From the NCBI GenBank assembly GCA_963969525.1, contig OZ018396.1:21914052-21978051 (forward strand): a DNA stretch of 64,000 bases, read 5' to 3'. The notes beneath the pieces are model-generated. The model worked only from the letters and a program-made list of their open reading frames with translations. It did no database searches and had not been told where the DNA came from. This DNA comes from Ontholestes murinus (Eukaryota; Arthropoda; Insecta; Coleoptera; Staphylinidae). A program made the position numbers and the translations under genes. Below are positions 39,926 to 51,690 of this stretch, one piece after another; the stretch's first letter is position 1; each line of letters opens with the position of its first letter.

Positions 39926-41330
39926 ATCAATAAATTTAATAAATCAAATTCTTGAAACTGGAATATTTCCAGAATGCCTAAAACTAGGAATTATAGTTCC
40001 AATTTATAAACAAGGAGATGCGGCAGTGGAGAGTAATTATAGACCAATCATGTTACTATCTGTTTTCTCAAAAATTGTAGAAAATATCATAGCATCACGA
40101 ATTACAGATTTCTTTAACAATTGTAAATTATTTGATACTTCCCAACATGGATTTCAAAAAAAACGCTCAACAAATACAGCAGTATTTGATTTTACAGATT
40201 ATGTTGTCAGTGCATTGGATGGGGGAAGGATTCCATTAGGAATCCTCCTCGATTTTTCAAAGGCATTTGATACAATGAATCACTCAATTTTGTTACAGAA
40301 ATTAGAGCGCTATGGCATAAGGGGAGTTAGTCATAATCTGATAAGATCATACCTACAAAATAGAGGACAACAAGTAAAAATTAATGGTTCTAAGTCAGAC
40401 ATATTATTCACAAATAGTGGTGTTCCGCAGGGGAGTATACTTGGACCTCTACTATTTGTGATTTTTATAAATGACATTTTTAGCGAGCTGGCATTCGATG
40501 GAAGAAAATCAGTTTCGTATGCAGATGATATAAGTGTATTAAACTCTAACTGTTGCTTAAAAACACTTATCTCTGAGGCTAATACCGTTTTTAAAATAGC
40601 ACAGGAGTGGATTTTAAATAACAAAATGATACTCAATAAAGAAAAAACCAAAGTAATTATTTTTAAAACTCAAAACATGAAATTTGATCTCAACTCTGTA
40701 GAACTTTGTAATACAAACTTTGACGTAAGTGAACATGCAAAGCTTTTGGGAATACATATAGACTCAAAATTAAACTGGTATACCCACTGTGAAAAGTTAA
40801 CATCTAAATTAAACTCAGTGTGTTATACTCTTAGAATTCTTAAAAACGTGTTTGATGATAATACCTTAAAACATATTTATACAGCTAATTTTGAGTCTCT
40901 TATGCGATACGGTATCATGTATTACGGAAGTAGTAGCCATGTAGATAAAATATTTTTAGTACAAAAGAAAGCACTAAGAATACTTTTAAACCTGAAACAC
41001 AAGGCATCGTGCAGAACACATTTCAAAAAAGCTGGTCTACTCACAACGTACAGTATTTATGTATATGAAATTTTAATATTTAATTACAAACATAAAGATA
41101 AATTTATACAGTATCAGACAGAACATACATATAGCACTAGACAATCAAACATTTATATGTATCCGACGCATAGATTATCTCTGTTTGAAAAATCATCAAA
41201 ATATTGCGCTCTGCGATATTTTAATAAGCTACCTGCTGATATAAAAAATATAACTAGTTTCAAAATGTTTAAATCTAGATTAAAACAATATTTATTAGAT
41301 AAGGAATTATACTCAATAAGTGACTTGTAA
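39909..41330 (+). CDS. LINE reverse transcriptase, 5'-truncated but open
   Basis: 473 residues; the first few codons belong to the interrupted Mutator gene. Full RT core: IIVPIYKQGDAAVESNYRPIML, FQKKRSTNTAVFDF, GILLDFSKAFDTMNHSILL (D115), NSGVPQGSILGPLLFVIFINDIF, SVSYADDISVL (D206, D207), NKMILNKEKTKVIIF, KLLGIHIDSKLNWYTH. A jockey-type C-terminal region with LRYFNKLPADIKNI...FKSRLKQYLL follows. No frameshift, so the copy is fairly young, but it lacks the endonuclease and any start of its own. Confidence 0.9.
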   Translation: MVITRSSINLINQILETGIFPECLKLGIIVPIYKQGDAAVESNYRPIMLLSVFSKIVENIIASRITDFFNNCKLFDTSQHGFQKKRSTNTAVFDFTDYVVSALDGGRIPLGILLDFSKAFDTMNHSILLQKLERYGIRGVSHNLIRSYLQNRGQQVKINGSKSDILFTNSGVPQGSILGPLLFVIFINDIFSELAFDGRKSVSYADDISVLNSNCCLKTLISEANTVFKIAQEWILNNKMILNKEKTKVIIFKTQNMKFDLNSVELCNTNFDVSEHAKLLGIHIDSKLNWYTHCEKLTSKLNSVCYTLRILKNVFDDNTLKHIYTANFESLMRYGIMYYGSSSHVDKIFLVQKKALRILLNLKHKASCRTHFKKAGLLTTYSIYVYEILIFNYKHKDKFIQYQTEHTYSTRQSNIYMYPTHRLSLFEKSSKYCALRYFNKLPADIKNITSFKMFKSRLKQYLLDKELYSISDL

Positions 41331-41515
41331 AATCGTGTAGCTGTAACATATTTATTTTTAAAAGTAGAATTAACATTTATTTATTATCAGTTAAGTACTC
41401 TCTTTCCATATGTACATGCTTTTTTGACAATACTTGTGTGAACATTAATATGTATAAGTCATGTATTAATTTGTATTTCACTTCAAGAATAAAGAATTAT
41501 TATTATTATTATTAT
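39926..41515 (+). mobile_element. Jockey-clade LINE, 5'-truncated, intact RT
   Basis: Inserted within the Mutator-like transposase in the same orientation. It begins near 39926-39931, has one open RT frame to 41330, an AATAAA at about 41486-41492 and an (ATT)n tail at 41492-41514. A short ATCAA-type repeat at both junctions may be the target duplication. Endonuclease and ORF1 are missing. Confidence 0.85.
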
Positions 41516-41519
41516 CAAC

Positions 41520-42360
41520 GCTATTTGCACAGCCTCAGAAGCAGTTTAAAATATTTCCATGAAGGCAGCAGCTGCGAGAGAGAAGGTATTGTCCGAAGAA
41601 AATGACGAATTCAACGGGTTGGCGGTGTCCGGCGACGGGTTTTTGTTTCTATTGGGCGTGACAACTCTGATTGGCTGGCGTACAGGATAAGTATTGGACC
41701 TGCAAGTGAAGTTGAAAGTGTGCAAAAGCTGCGAGCTTTGGAAAAACAAGGAGGAGACCGCGGAAAATGAAGAATGGTACGAACAACATGTACCCGAATG
41801 TCATAAAAATCACGAGGGCTCGTCAGGAAAAATGGAGGTGGATGGTATCGGTCAGTCGAATTTCACGGCGTTAAATACAGCAAATATATCGGATGTGGCG
41901 GTAGTAAAACATTCAAAGGCATTGTCGATTCGGATCCATATGAGGACTTAACCGTGCATAAGAAGGAGTGCATTGATCATGTCCAAAAACGGATGGACTC
42001 AGTGATAAGGGCAATTTGACGAGAAACTTAATTGATGAATTGACTCTGTACTATGCGCTGGCTATTCGGAGAAACACGGCATCGACGCTAAATATGAAGA
42101 AGGAAATAATACACTCTACCACAAGATATCTACGGATGCGGATCCGCAGCACAACTGTCCGAAAGGCGCAGCTTCTTGGTGTACATGGCAGAAGGCGAAA
42201 GCCACCGGTCAGCTGAACAAGTACATTCACAAACCAGCAACGAAGAAGACAGTTTTCAATGCTATTCCAGTGTATCAAGAGCTGATCCGTGATGAACTTC
42301 TGCCCCGCTGCTTGGGAGACTACACGCAGAACGCCAATGAATCTTTCAATGCTTGCGTTT
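41520..42360 (+). pseudogene. Mutator-like transposase, catalytic part
   Basis: Frame-shifted continuation of the 39635 piece. Identified by SGDG, then Cys-x2-Cys (KSCELWKNKE), ECHKNHEGSSGKMEVDG, HVQKRM, LIDELTLYYALAIRRN, a Cys/Trp-rich loop (CPKGAASWCTWQKAKATG) and TQNANESFNACVW. Several frameshifts; ends where an RT fragment begins. Confidence 0.78.
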
Positions 42361-42610
42361 GGTCATGGGGTCCCACAAGGTTCAATATTTGGACTCTTGT
42401 TATTTTTTATGTTCATAAATGACCTTCCGGTCCAACCTAATATACCGAATGCCATCTTATTTGCCGACGACATTACTGTAATAAGTGAGGGTAGAACAAC
42501 GGAGAGATCCAACATGAAAATGAGATAACAATGAGTGCTGTAAACACTTGGGATACGCAAAATAAATTAATTTTAAATGAAAATAAAAAAATATATTATT
42601 TTTAGTCTTA
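42361..42610 (+). pseudogene. LINE RT scrap
   Basis: GHGVPQGSIFGLLLFFMFINDLP and AILFADDITVISEG in one frame: the RT region around the catalytic FADD of a jockey-like LINE. Continues briefly to about 42610 (LILNENKK) and then fades into AT-rich DNA. Confidence 0.75.
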
Positions 42611-43290
42611 AGAAAGGACTTGAATTGAATCATATTTTACGCATTAAATACCTGCTATGTTTGTAAAAATATGTGCATTATGTATAATCTGGTTTATAGT
42701 CTAGATGCAATCCATCAGTTTAGACGTAAAATATATTATAAAATATAAAGTAAGGCGGCACTCACGGAAAAATTGCTTTTTAAAATTTATTTATAGTCTA
42801 TTCGTGTATACCTTAGAGTTAGTATTTATGAACGGATGAATGGCTATTTTTAAAGTAAAACAGTCTATAAATTAAGCTCTATTTTATTACAAAATCTTAT
42901 TGTTATCCCTTAGCTAAATCAAATTAATCGGAAGAGAAAATTTAACAAAAAAATATGGCACCATAAAATAAGGCAACACATGGATCAAAAATTTAAAGTA
43001 TAGAAAAGTAAAGATATATAAATAATAAAACTTAATTTCAAATATATCATGACGTTAAATTTTAGAAAGAGTTTTGTAATTAGCTATTAAATTAAACCCT
43101 ATAAAACTGATGTTGCAGGTTCTTTATTTTTATAAGTTTAAGCTAATAAAAAAATCAAGACTCGATGATAATCTAGCGCAGAAAACCTAAGTAACACTCA
43201 CCCCTAATTAAATTACCCAGAAATATGATTTTAAGAAAATTAAGAAGGGATGGAAAATAAAACAATTTTTTGACACTGAAGATTTTTATT
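42611..43290. other. AT-rich noncoding DNA
   Basis: Nothing recognised; it separates two LINE pieces that could belong to one interrupted element. Confidence 0.4.
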
Positions 43291-43882
43291 TCGTGATATC
43301 AATAATATGAAAATACACAAAAACAAGGGAATTTCCACCAAATCAGCTGTTAAAATTTATAAAATGATTTGCCGCCCTCTACTCGACTATGGTAATGTCC
43401 TTTTCCCCCACTCCTGCAATCCTACTCTCAACAATATCCAAGTTAGCGAGCGATCCTCCTTAAGAATCCTAACCAAAATCCGCCATCCTAATAATCCTCT
43501 GCACAATCCCTCTAACCAACTCCTATATGACTCTACCTCTGTTATACCCATCAATGAACGCCTTCTATACCTTAGTGAAAAATTTTCCAAAAATCCCTTT
43601 AACCATCACATCCTTTCCCTTTACTGCTTGCGCAGAAATCCCAACCAAATCCCAAAATACAAAACCCCCTCATTCACTACATTTGAATTCATCGCATCTC
43701 ATCATCCATCGCCATCATCAGAGACAGACTGACGAATCACATTGACGAGGACAAATCCAGGCTGAAAGACCGCTGGTCGATAACCATTTAGCAAACTAAC
43801 AAACTAACGTCAATTGTATCATTCATATATTATATTACTTGTATTTGTGTTTGTTAATAAAGATGTTGTATATATATATATG
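43291..43882 (+). pseudogene. LINE 3' end, RT C-terminal region
   Basis: 141-residue open frame 43307-43732: KGISTKSAVKIYKMICRPLLDYGNVLF, SERSSLRILTKIRHPNNPL, VIPINERLLYLSEKFSKNPFNHHI, which is the post-RT region of jockey-like ORF2. The tail has AATAAA near 43854-43860 and a short TA run at 43868-43881. The sequence is notably C-rich and A-rich compared with neighbouring LINEs, suggesting a different family. Confidence 0.75.
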
Positions 43883-44865
43883 AAAATACGTTTAATACTA
43901 CAACTATTTAGTGACTGTGACTATCTCAGAAAATAAATTGTTGTAATATTAACAACGAAAAGTATTTTATTTTATTCGTAAATAGGAGCCAAATATAAAA
44001 CAAAATAATAGTCTATATATAAATCTCTCCACAATAATAAAATGCACGAATATTGTCAATAATGAATTTTTACTTTAGTTAGTTTTCTAAAAAAAATAGG
44101 AAGGCATAATTTTGAACACATAATAATTTATCAATTTTAATAATAGACGTTGAAAAAAGTAAAAACATTTGCTGGACATGCCTTTAGATATACTCTAGTT
44201 AAGTAGCAAGTTAACAGAAACTGAGATGTCTCTTAAATGAAAAGATTAATCAAGAAAAATATGCAAATTTTGTTCATCACACCTTGCATAACCAAATAAT
44301 AAAATAATTTTCGTAATAGACTATTATAAACTTCGTGAATCTACCAATAATTACACATAATTTCTTAATAAAACGTACATTAACTTCTAAATTTAAACGG
44401 GTTAACTGCTGAATGTTGGAAAATAGGTGTCTTGACTAAAGGATAATTATTTAAAATTAGACAACTTATTAAATAACGTTGTATAGCTATATAAAAGTAT
44501 TTTTAAACAGACGCATATATTAAGTTTGACATATATGGTTTTATCCTAGTTACAGTCAACATTTAGCAATCTTGAAAATATTGTTTTATATTAAAGGCAT
44601 TATTCACAATTACTTGTAGGATAGAAGATAAAGTAAAAAAATTAATACAAAAGTCATGAAATATAGAGATTTATTTATTTTTTGACAGATTATCAGTAAC
44701 TCTTATCAATAAAGAGAAGATGTGTCTACAAAAACGCTTTCATTAACAACAACACATATTTAATTGTTTCTAGAAACTTGGCGAAAATAAATTTTGATTC
44801 GTTGATACAAAATAATTAAACTATCAAAAGAAAAAAAACTTTAATTTAACAGAAAAAGAATCTTA
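43883..44865. other. AT-rich noncoding DNA
   Basis: About 1 kb with no recognisable gene or repeat. Confidence 0.5.
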
Positions 44866-45840
44866 TTACATCGCCTCGCGTACAATGCAAGAATTTACCC
44901 TTCTAGGCATACTTAGAATCCAATGGTCTATATCTGCTTGAGGCATCTCATCCAAGCAACTTCTAACTGAAATCTCAGATCATCTAAGTTGCTCGGTATG
45001 TTGCGAACTCTTTTATCTATTATGTCTCGATGGGGTTTAAGCAAATCCTCTTCTTCCAAGAACACCTTTTTAATGTTATCCGTCTGGGATTAGCGTTATC
45101 TTGCTGAAAAATCCCATTAGGTAGTGTCTGCATAAATGGCACCGCGACGGGATCAAAAACAATATCAATGTATTGACGAGCGTTTAATACACCTGAAATA
45201 TACACCAAAGGGGATTTTCGTCCCAAACTGATTGAACCTCACACCATGACATCCAGTGTTAAAACTGTATGACGTCTTTCAACGAACTCTAAAATTCTTC
45301 GTTCTCCTCAATATCGACGCACCCTTCTACGTACATAATTCTTCCATAAACAAAACCTGGATTGATTGCTAAACGCATTGTTGTTCCATTCTTCAACCTA
45401 CCCCTGCCGCTCTTGGCACCAAGCCAGACAAGCAGTTTTCTGAGGTGGGGTTAATGAAAGACGTTCTAATAAACGGTAAGAATATAGGTCAAAGGACGCA
45501 ATTCGACGTTAAATGGTCGGCATTGAAATCTTGCGATTTACAGCTCTTACCCAATCTATGGCAACAGACCTAGTTGTTTAAAATCGGTTCCATGTGGCCA
45601 TTCGTCTCAGAAGCCGATCTTCACAGGCATTACTACGTCGGGGAAGTCTTCTTGCCAGAGGATGTGAACCTTCTTCTGATCAGGAATACCATATTCTCGC
45701 CTCTGTTGTGTGATCTCGATTCATTATTCTACCAATTTCGCGGAACTATAAACCTGCTTCTTTCATGCCGATTAATCGACCCCTATCAAACTCCAAAGTC
45801 TGGGAAAAATTTGGGTGTTGTCTTACTATTGGCATTATGA
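44866..45840 (-). pseudogene. Tc1-type transposase remnant
   Basis: Minus strand, most of the protein can be followed across frame changes. EFDRGRLIGMKEAGL.FREIGRIM (DNA-binding start, near 45780), SEEGSHPLARRLPRRS, EDRLLRRMATWN, then a decayed middle. VLNARQYIDIVFDPVAVPFMQ, GIFQQDNANP (second catalytic Asp) and LNPIE (final Glu) lie at 45020-45226. The conserved C-terminal end SMPRRVNSCI lies near 44885-44915. Stops and frameshifts make it inactive. Terminal inverted repeats are not clear. Confidence 0.85.
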
Positions 45841-46189
45841 ACTATCACTCTATTAAATCTTCATAATAAAACTGTTGATACATTCTAAGTAAGTATTCTT
45901 CATATAAAGAGTTGTGGAATTTTAAGATAACCATGATGAAAAAACATCAACAACTCAACTATTTTTTTTTGTATTAACGAATAAAAAATTATTTTCATTA
46001 AGTTTAGCATCAATCGTATTCTTTCTTGGTGGTGCATTTTATATGAAAGTAAGTTTATATGGAAACATTGTTGACAGGCCCATGTGATTTCCGGGAAGTA
46101 CTAATCTTCAAACAGTACGTGTAAAAATATCGTAGGATTCTGACCGTTAATTTAGAAGTTTGTTGCAGTCATTTTAGTTACCACGATTT

Positions 46190-47110
46190 TGTAATTTTCA
46201 AGATAATGGATAGAAAGGAATTTCGCGTGTGACACTGTTTTTTGACGGATAAAAATACTGTTGGAACTAAACAGTGGCTTGATAAGCATTATGGGGACTC
46301 TACTCCAGGAAAATCAACTATTATTAACTGGTATGGTGAATTTAAGCCCGGTCGTACAAGCACTGCTGATACTGAACGCTCTATACGCCCAAAATCGGCA
46401 GTTCAAGAAAACATAAAATATGTCTACAAAAAGTTTTAAAAGGCCATAACATAAAGTTCTGTAAGATAGCTGACACTTTGTAGATATCAAAAGGAAGTAT
46501 CTTTACAATTTTAGATGAAAATTTAGACATGGGTGCCGCATTTGCTCATACCGAACCAGAAACAACAACTCGTCGACGATTCAGAGCGCTGTTTGAAGCT
46601 GTTCAAGCAAAATAAAAAGGATTTCTTGCATGTGTGACAATGGACGAAGCATGGATCTACTACTACACTCCTGAATCAAAGCGATCGTCAGCTGAGTAGA
46701 CAGCAGCCGGTGAAAGTCGTCCAAAGTGACCAAAAATTCAAAAGAGACCAAAAAAAGTGCCGCTTCGCCAGGATAATGCCCCGTGTCACAAGGCAATGAA
46801 AACAATGGTTAAATTGGATGAATTACGCTTTGAATTGGTTTCCCCACCACCGTACTCTTTAGATTTGCCCCCCAGCGACTACTAGCTTTTTACTGACGTA
46901 AAAAAGATGCACCAGAAAAAAAAAACTTGACTCAAATGAAGAAGTAATTGCTGAAACTGAGGCTTATTTTAAGAGACAAATCGTTTCACATAAATGACAT
47001 CGAAAAGCTAGTGGAACGTTCGAATGAAGGTATCGCTCGTGAAGGAGAGTATGTTGATGAATAAAGTGGAACTTTCAAAAAATAATTTGTTTTTCTTAGA
47101 CTGGAGACAT
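46190..47110 (+). pseudogene. Mariner transposase remnant
   Basis: Plus strand. MDRKEFRV at 46206, KNTVGTKQWLDKHYGDSTPGKSTIINWYGEFKPGR (46242-46439), KQQLVDDSERCLKLF, VTMDEAWIYYYTPESK-like MDEAWIYYYTPESKRSSAE, FARQDNAPCHKAMKTM-like (second Asp, near 46770) and SPPPYSLDLPPSDY-like near 46850 (third Asp). The C-terminal part ends near 47070. A different, less decayed lineage from the mariners at 1-740, 47.8 and 51.7 kb. Frameshifted, inactive. Confidence 0.85.
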
Positions 47111-47780
47111 ATTGAGTAATTTTTTATATTATTGTAATTGTTTATCGATAAGTAATCGTCGAGTATGAGGTATAAATCTTAAAACACACCCAGATCTTGA
47201 TGAAATTTAGAAAATGAATTTTACTTACTTACATTTACAAAGGTATAACCAAATAGAGGTTATGAGATATATTCCCAAGTGGCATTGTTATATTAGAAAA
47301 AATTCCCTCAATGTTAGAACCATTATCAATCAATGACTACAGAAAATATAGTTGCATTCTTTAGACGATAACGTATTTGCTGATAATCAAGAGGAGTTTG
47401 TTAGCCACACAGCACTCAACAATATTATCAACTTTTATCTACAGTAAGACATAGTTAGATAGATTAACAATAGTATTATATATTTTTATATCATCTGCAT
47501 ACGTTAATACTGGATATGTAAATGATTCTATTAAGTAGAGTGTACCGGCCTATTACTCTTAGCGGAAAATTTGAGTTTCACAAAATGTTATCAAATGTTA
47601 ATTGGAATTTTATTCACCTAATGTGTGATACAAATATAAATCGTAATATAATTGTGTCAATTTTACCGCAATGTGCATCAGAACCTTTTCCACAAAAAAC
47701 TAGGAAACCTTCCAGAAAATGTTATACCATTACCAACATATATGTGAGAACATATCAAATTATTGAATGACATATACAAG
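47111..47780. other. AT-rich noncoding DNA
   Basis: No supported gene; an 82-codon open frame at 47522-47770 has no recognisable similarity. Confidence 0.4.
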
Positions 47781-48755
47781 GGTGTTTTTGAAGGTCGTGA
47801 AATGGAATAGAGGGAGATGAAATGATATTATTAAAAAATTAAAAATTATTTTTCTTTATCAATACATTTACCTGCAACCTTAACACATTTCCCAGATTTA
47901 TGAAATAACTTGTGAATACTTTAATAAAAAATTGATTTATCATTTTCTAAAAAATATGCATCCTTCACTTCTTCATCGGTAGAAAGTTTCTTTTCTCGAA
48001 ACTCTTTTTTGGATTTGGACAGCTATAATAGTCGCTGGGAGCCAATTCTGTGATACAGAATTCTGAATAGGAGTATTGTCGTGCAAAAGCAGGACACCTT
48101 TGGTTAAATATCCTCTTCTTTTCTGTCTAGTCGCATTTTTTAACTTATCTAAAATTAAAGCCGAGTATTCTCCGGTAATAGAAACACCTTGTTCTTACTA
48201 ATCAATCAATAATATTCTTTTTGTGCCCAAGAAATATGTTGCCATGAGCTTTCACGCTGACTGCGACACTTTGATTTTCTTACCCTTTTTATGCCACTGC
48301 ATGGAATTTTGCTTAGACTCAGGTTCATAGTAATGAAGCCAAGTCATTCCCAGTAACAATTTTCTCCAAATAACGTCCTTGTTATTATTACACTAATTCA
48401 AAAACGGACACTAACACGCGGTGCTATTTTTGTGTTGGTATGAGTAATTTAGGCACCCCAGATACTTCAACCATTTCTGCGAGTTGTTTCTACTTCAAAC
48501 ATGCTTTCTCCAATATTAGTTTTTCGATTTGTTTCGATGAGATCTGATGTGGTGACCTTAACAGACCGTCCAGGACGGTAATAGTTCCAATTGACTCCCT
48601 GCCTTGCTTGAAGAGGTTGTGCCACTTGTATACCATGTTGTCTCCTGGACAAGAGTTTCCGTAAACAAATGATATCTCTTCCAATATGGGTTGAACACTT
48701 TTCTTTGCTTAGTAAGGAACTTTATAACGGCGCAGAACTGTAGTTTCTCCATACT
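47781..48755 (-). pseudogene. Mariner transposase remnant, second lineage
   Basis: Minus strand: MEKLQFCAVIKFLTKQ at 48752, then across frames YKWHNLFKQGRESI, DYRPGRSVKVTTSDLIET, a TWLHYYEPESKQNSMQWH block near 48320 (first Asp region, GMTWLHYY), LAPSDYYSCPNPKKSF near 48030 (last Asp) and a C-terminal FFIKVFTSYFINLGNVLRLQVNVL near 47870-47940. Several frameshifts, inactive. Confidence 0.85.
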
Positions 48756-49385
48756 TACAACATATGGTTCTCTAGAATTCTCATAATGTTAACATTTTCT
48801 GGTTGTGAAAAAAGCTCAATAATGGAATTGCTAGCGATATGTGAAGAAATTCGTGAGGATATTTCTGATCGACAGGTTTTAAACAATATTAACAAATTTA
48901 TTGTAATGTTGAGTAAGTATTTGAGAACGTCATTGGTGGCTGTTGATGAAGAGAGCGACGATTCAAAAGAAAATAAGAGCCTTTAATACGTTCATTTTAG
49001 AGTTTTTAACAACAGACTTTACTTCCTTCTAGTGTGATTAATATAAAATCAACATATTTTTATTATAAGAGAATGCTCTATTAAGAATAAATATTTTTAT
49101 ATTATATTACTACAGTACTACTAAAATTATACATTATACTTCGTAATTTCTTCCGCATGATCTATCAAAGACTACTTACTTTGTTATGATAATATTCGGT
49201 ATATATACTAATGATAAGTCACTGAATACTTTAGAAACTGCGCGAGCGCCCCCACCACCCTCAAAACCTATTATTCTGCGAACTTAAAAACGCTATATGA
49301 TATATAAAGTATCTCTGTGATAAAATAAAACAGCAACGCAACTAATGTAGACTGTTTTATATAACTAAAAAATAATGTCAATCCT
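48756..49385. other. AT-rich noncoding DNA
   Basis: Holds an unassigned 66-codon open frame (48786-48986) with acidic end and no recognised domain; not called as a gene. Confidence 0.4.
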
Positions 49386-50735
49386 TTCAGTTGTGTCAAG
49401 AAATAATTGAGATCATAATGAAAGACCATATAATAGAATATTTGGAACAAAATAACTTATTGTCGTCTTGCGAATTTTGGTTCCGTAAAAACTCGTCAAC
49501 AACTAAAGCTGTTCAAACCCTTGTGGAAAAAACAATTGAGTGCTTCGAAAATGGCCACCGTGAAAGAGTGATATTTCTTGATCTAAGCAAAGCGTTTGAT
49601 TGTTGAAAGTTGTAAGCTAGTACAGTCCTATATGATGTAATCGTCTTCAAAAGGTTTCCATCTGAGATCAAGATTCAGAGTAACTTAAAAATAATTGTGG
49701 TGTTTCGCAGGACTTAATTTTAGGACACATATTATTCTTATTATAAATATAAATGATTTTCCAGACCAAATCAATTTACAAATTATATTATTTGCGGATG
49801 ATGTCTCCAAAAGGTTTGATGTATTAGTCCGCCACAATTAATCCAAAACTGCTGCAACAGAGTGGTTTGCAAGCAATAAGTTATTTGTAAATAACTCAAA
49901 GTCGGTTTAAATGCTTCTTACTCTAAAAACACAATGAAACAATAAAATTCTTAGGAATCAACATAGATTCTTCTCTGAAATGGGATGGACATATTAGTGA
50001 GGTTGCAAATCAAGTTTCCAAAGGTACTTTTTGCCTTCGTAATATTCCCTGTACTGTATCGGCTCATGTTTTATTATAGTTTTGTGTCATTTTCAGTTGT
50101 CCTATGGCGCTATAATATGGGACCATTCAGTTTCACGCCATAGATTATTTGCCTGACAAAGAAATGCAACAAAAGCTACAAAGATGACTGCAAATCCTGC
50201 TATACCGAATATGGCATATTGACGGTTCTAGTTATTCACATATATCAATGTCTTTGTCATATAAAACATAATATAGACAATTACGAAAAACGTAATTTCA
50301 TTAATTATTCTTTGCGGAACCAAGAAAATCTGAGTTTTAAATTAGGCTAACAAAAGCACAATCAGCGGAAAATTATTATGGCCCAAATTGTTTTAACAAA
50401 TTAAATACTAATGTGAAAAAAAGCATTATTTAAATCTAGCATTGAAGAAATGCTTTTAACAATGGCACCATATAACTTTGTGGAATTTTTTTAAAGTGAT
50501 TTTAGTTAGTACAATATATTTCCCCATTTAGATTATTTTATTGAAATCGCCATTCCTTTTATATTTATATCTATTTATAGTATGTAAGTAATCTTTATTT
50601 AGGTGTTAATTTTATATATACTTAGTTTTAATAACGTTAAGTATTAATATATATTATGTACCATTCATTTACCATGTATTACATATATTCTGACGTATGT
50701 AAGAAGTGTGAAGATATGAAATAAATACATACAAA
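49386..50735 (+). mobile_element. Jockey-clade LINE remnant, RT only
   Basis: Plus strand. The first piece (49391-49606) reads MKDHIIEYLEQNNLLSSCEFWFRKNSSTTKAVQTLV and VIFLDLSKAFDC (first Asp). Later pieces in shifted frames include a decayed GVPQG box near 49700, FADD near 49790 and FLGINIDSSLKWDGHI near 49950. The copy ends near 50730 with 'aaataaatacatacaa'. Badly decayed. Confidence 0.75.
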
Positions 50736-50744
50736 CAAGTCATC

Positions 50745-51480
50745 TAGATATATTAAATAAAAGAGGACTCAGGTGGGAATCTTGCGATACACCGAAAGAA
50801 TAAGCAAATGGATTTAAATCTATTGTTTTTTTTACCTACAAAGTTAAAGTGTTTTGCTGATTATTAAACATGTTAAATGAATTAGAAGCTTCTTATAATC
50901 AAAATTTCAATCCATTGTATTGGACATAGTTTTTGCGGGTGTAAAACATACTAAGATAGTCCAAATGTACTGAATTTATCCAGGAGTATTTGTTGAACAA
51001 TGGTATCAAAGGCTCTTGCAAAGTCTGTGTATAAAACATCGTTTTGTCGGCGATTATTAAGGGATACGCATATATGTTAGGTCATGATTGCTAAATTGGC
51101 TGAAGTTGATCGTCTTGAACAGAATCCAAGTTGCGAAGATAAGTAAGATATAGTCTGTTCGTTGGATCTTTCGTCGTACGTCACAAATTATCGCTTCGAG
51201 AAACGACGCAAAAACATTCAGTCTGATAAAGTAAACCAAATGCGTTAGAAAAAGAACGCACTGTAAAACTTTCGTCATTTTTTGAAGCGATAGTTTGTGA
51301 CGTACAACGAAAGAACCAACGAACAGACTATAATACTGAAATTCAAAATTTGATTTGCATAATCTGAAAGTATTGATATTGGTTTCAAATTTTGAATGTC
51401 AGTATTATCTCCCCATTTAAAGATTGGACTTATAAAATGGGAAACACAAGGGTACACAATGAAATATTGCATATAAAAAC
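50745..51480 (-). pseudogene. LINE RT remnant, interrupted by a MITE
   Basis: Minus strand: NTDIQNLKPISILSDYANQIL (RT block 1, near 51360-51420), an inserted 180-bp element (51151-51330), then QLGFCSRRSTSANLAIMTY, a KTMFYTQTLQEPLI stretch (a changed DxYTDFxKAFD box) and SQDSHLSPLLFNI near 50750-50800. Broken by stops. Confidence 0.75.
51149..51332. mobile_element. Tc1/mariner-type MITE with TA duplication
   Basis: 180 bp (51151-51330) flanked by TA on both sides, inserted in a LINE remnant. Terminal inverted repeats of about 47 bp (tagtctgttcgttgg... outward) with a few mismatches. No coding capacity. TA duplication and structure fit a non-autonomous Tc1/mariner derivative; none of the transposases in the window can be matched to it. 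Confidence 0.8.
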
Positions 51481-51690
51481 AAATGAATATTGATTCTGAA
51501 CATCTTAATGCCTCGTCAATGTACGAATCTGTTGTTTCTATATAATAGGTGTATTAATAAAAATCCAAATTATTTTAAGCAGCTGAGATAATAATTTTTA
51601 AAATATATTGATTTCCCCGTTATGTTGCGGTTATATGCCGTTGATAAACAATAAATAAAAACAGTTGATATGGCGGAAAGCCTAATATAA
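51481..51690. other. AT-rich noncoding DNA
   Basis: Short unassigned gap between a LINE remnant and a mariner remnant. Confidence 0.3.

Larger units (their letters stand above)
39600..42360 (+). mobile_element. Arthropod Mutator-family transposon remnant, split by LINE
   Basis: Plus-strand pieces of one transposase lie on both sides of a LINE. At 39635-39925: GLGFKIAVLCTSCD...YEIN-like FEINRRIIFSLRILGIGYNGLAKFCA. At 41520-41690: SGDG (likely catalytic Asp) within NGLAVSGDGF. At 41690-41960: VCKSCELWKNKEET...HVPECHKNHEGSSGKMEVDG. At about 41900-42345: DSDPYEDLTVHKKECIDHVQKRMDS, LIDELTLYYALAIRRN, WCTWQKAKATGQLNKY and CLGDYTQNANESFNACVW (likely catalytic Glu). This is the order of the Mutator-like transposase domain common in arthropod genomes. 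Stops and frameshifts break it. A second LINE piece starts at about 42362. Confidence 0.8.

Noticed and set aside
47522..47770. 82-codon plus-strand open frame
   Set aside because: No recognisable domain or relation to adjacent transposons.
48786..48986. 66-codon plus-strand open frame with acidic end
   Set aside because: Could not be tied to any family; too short for a claim without a database search.
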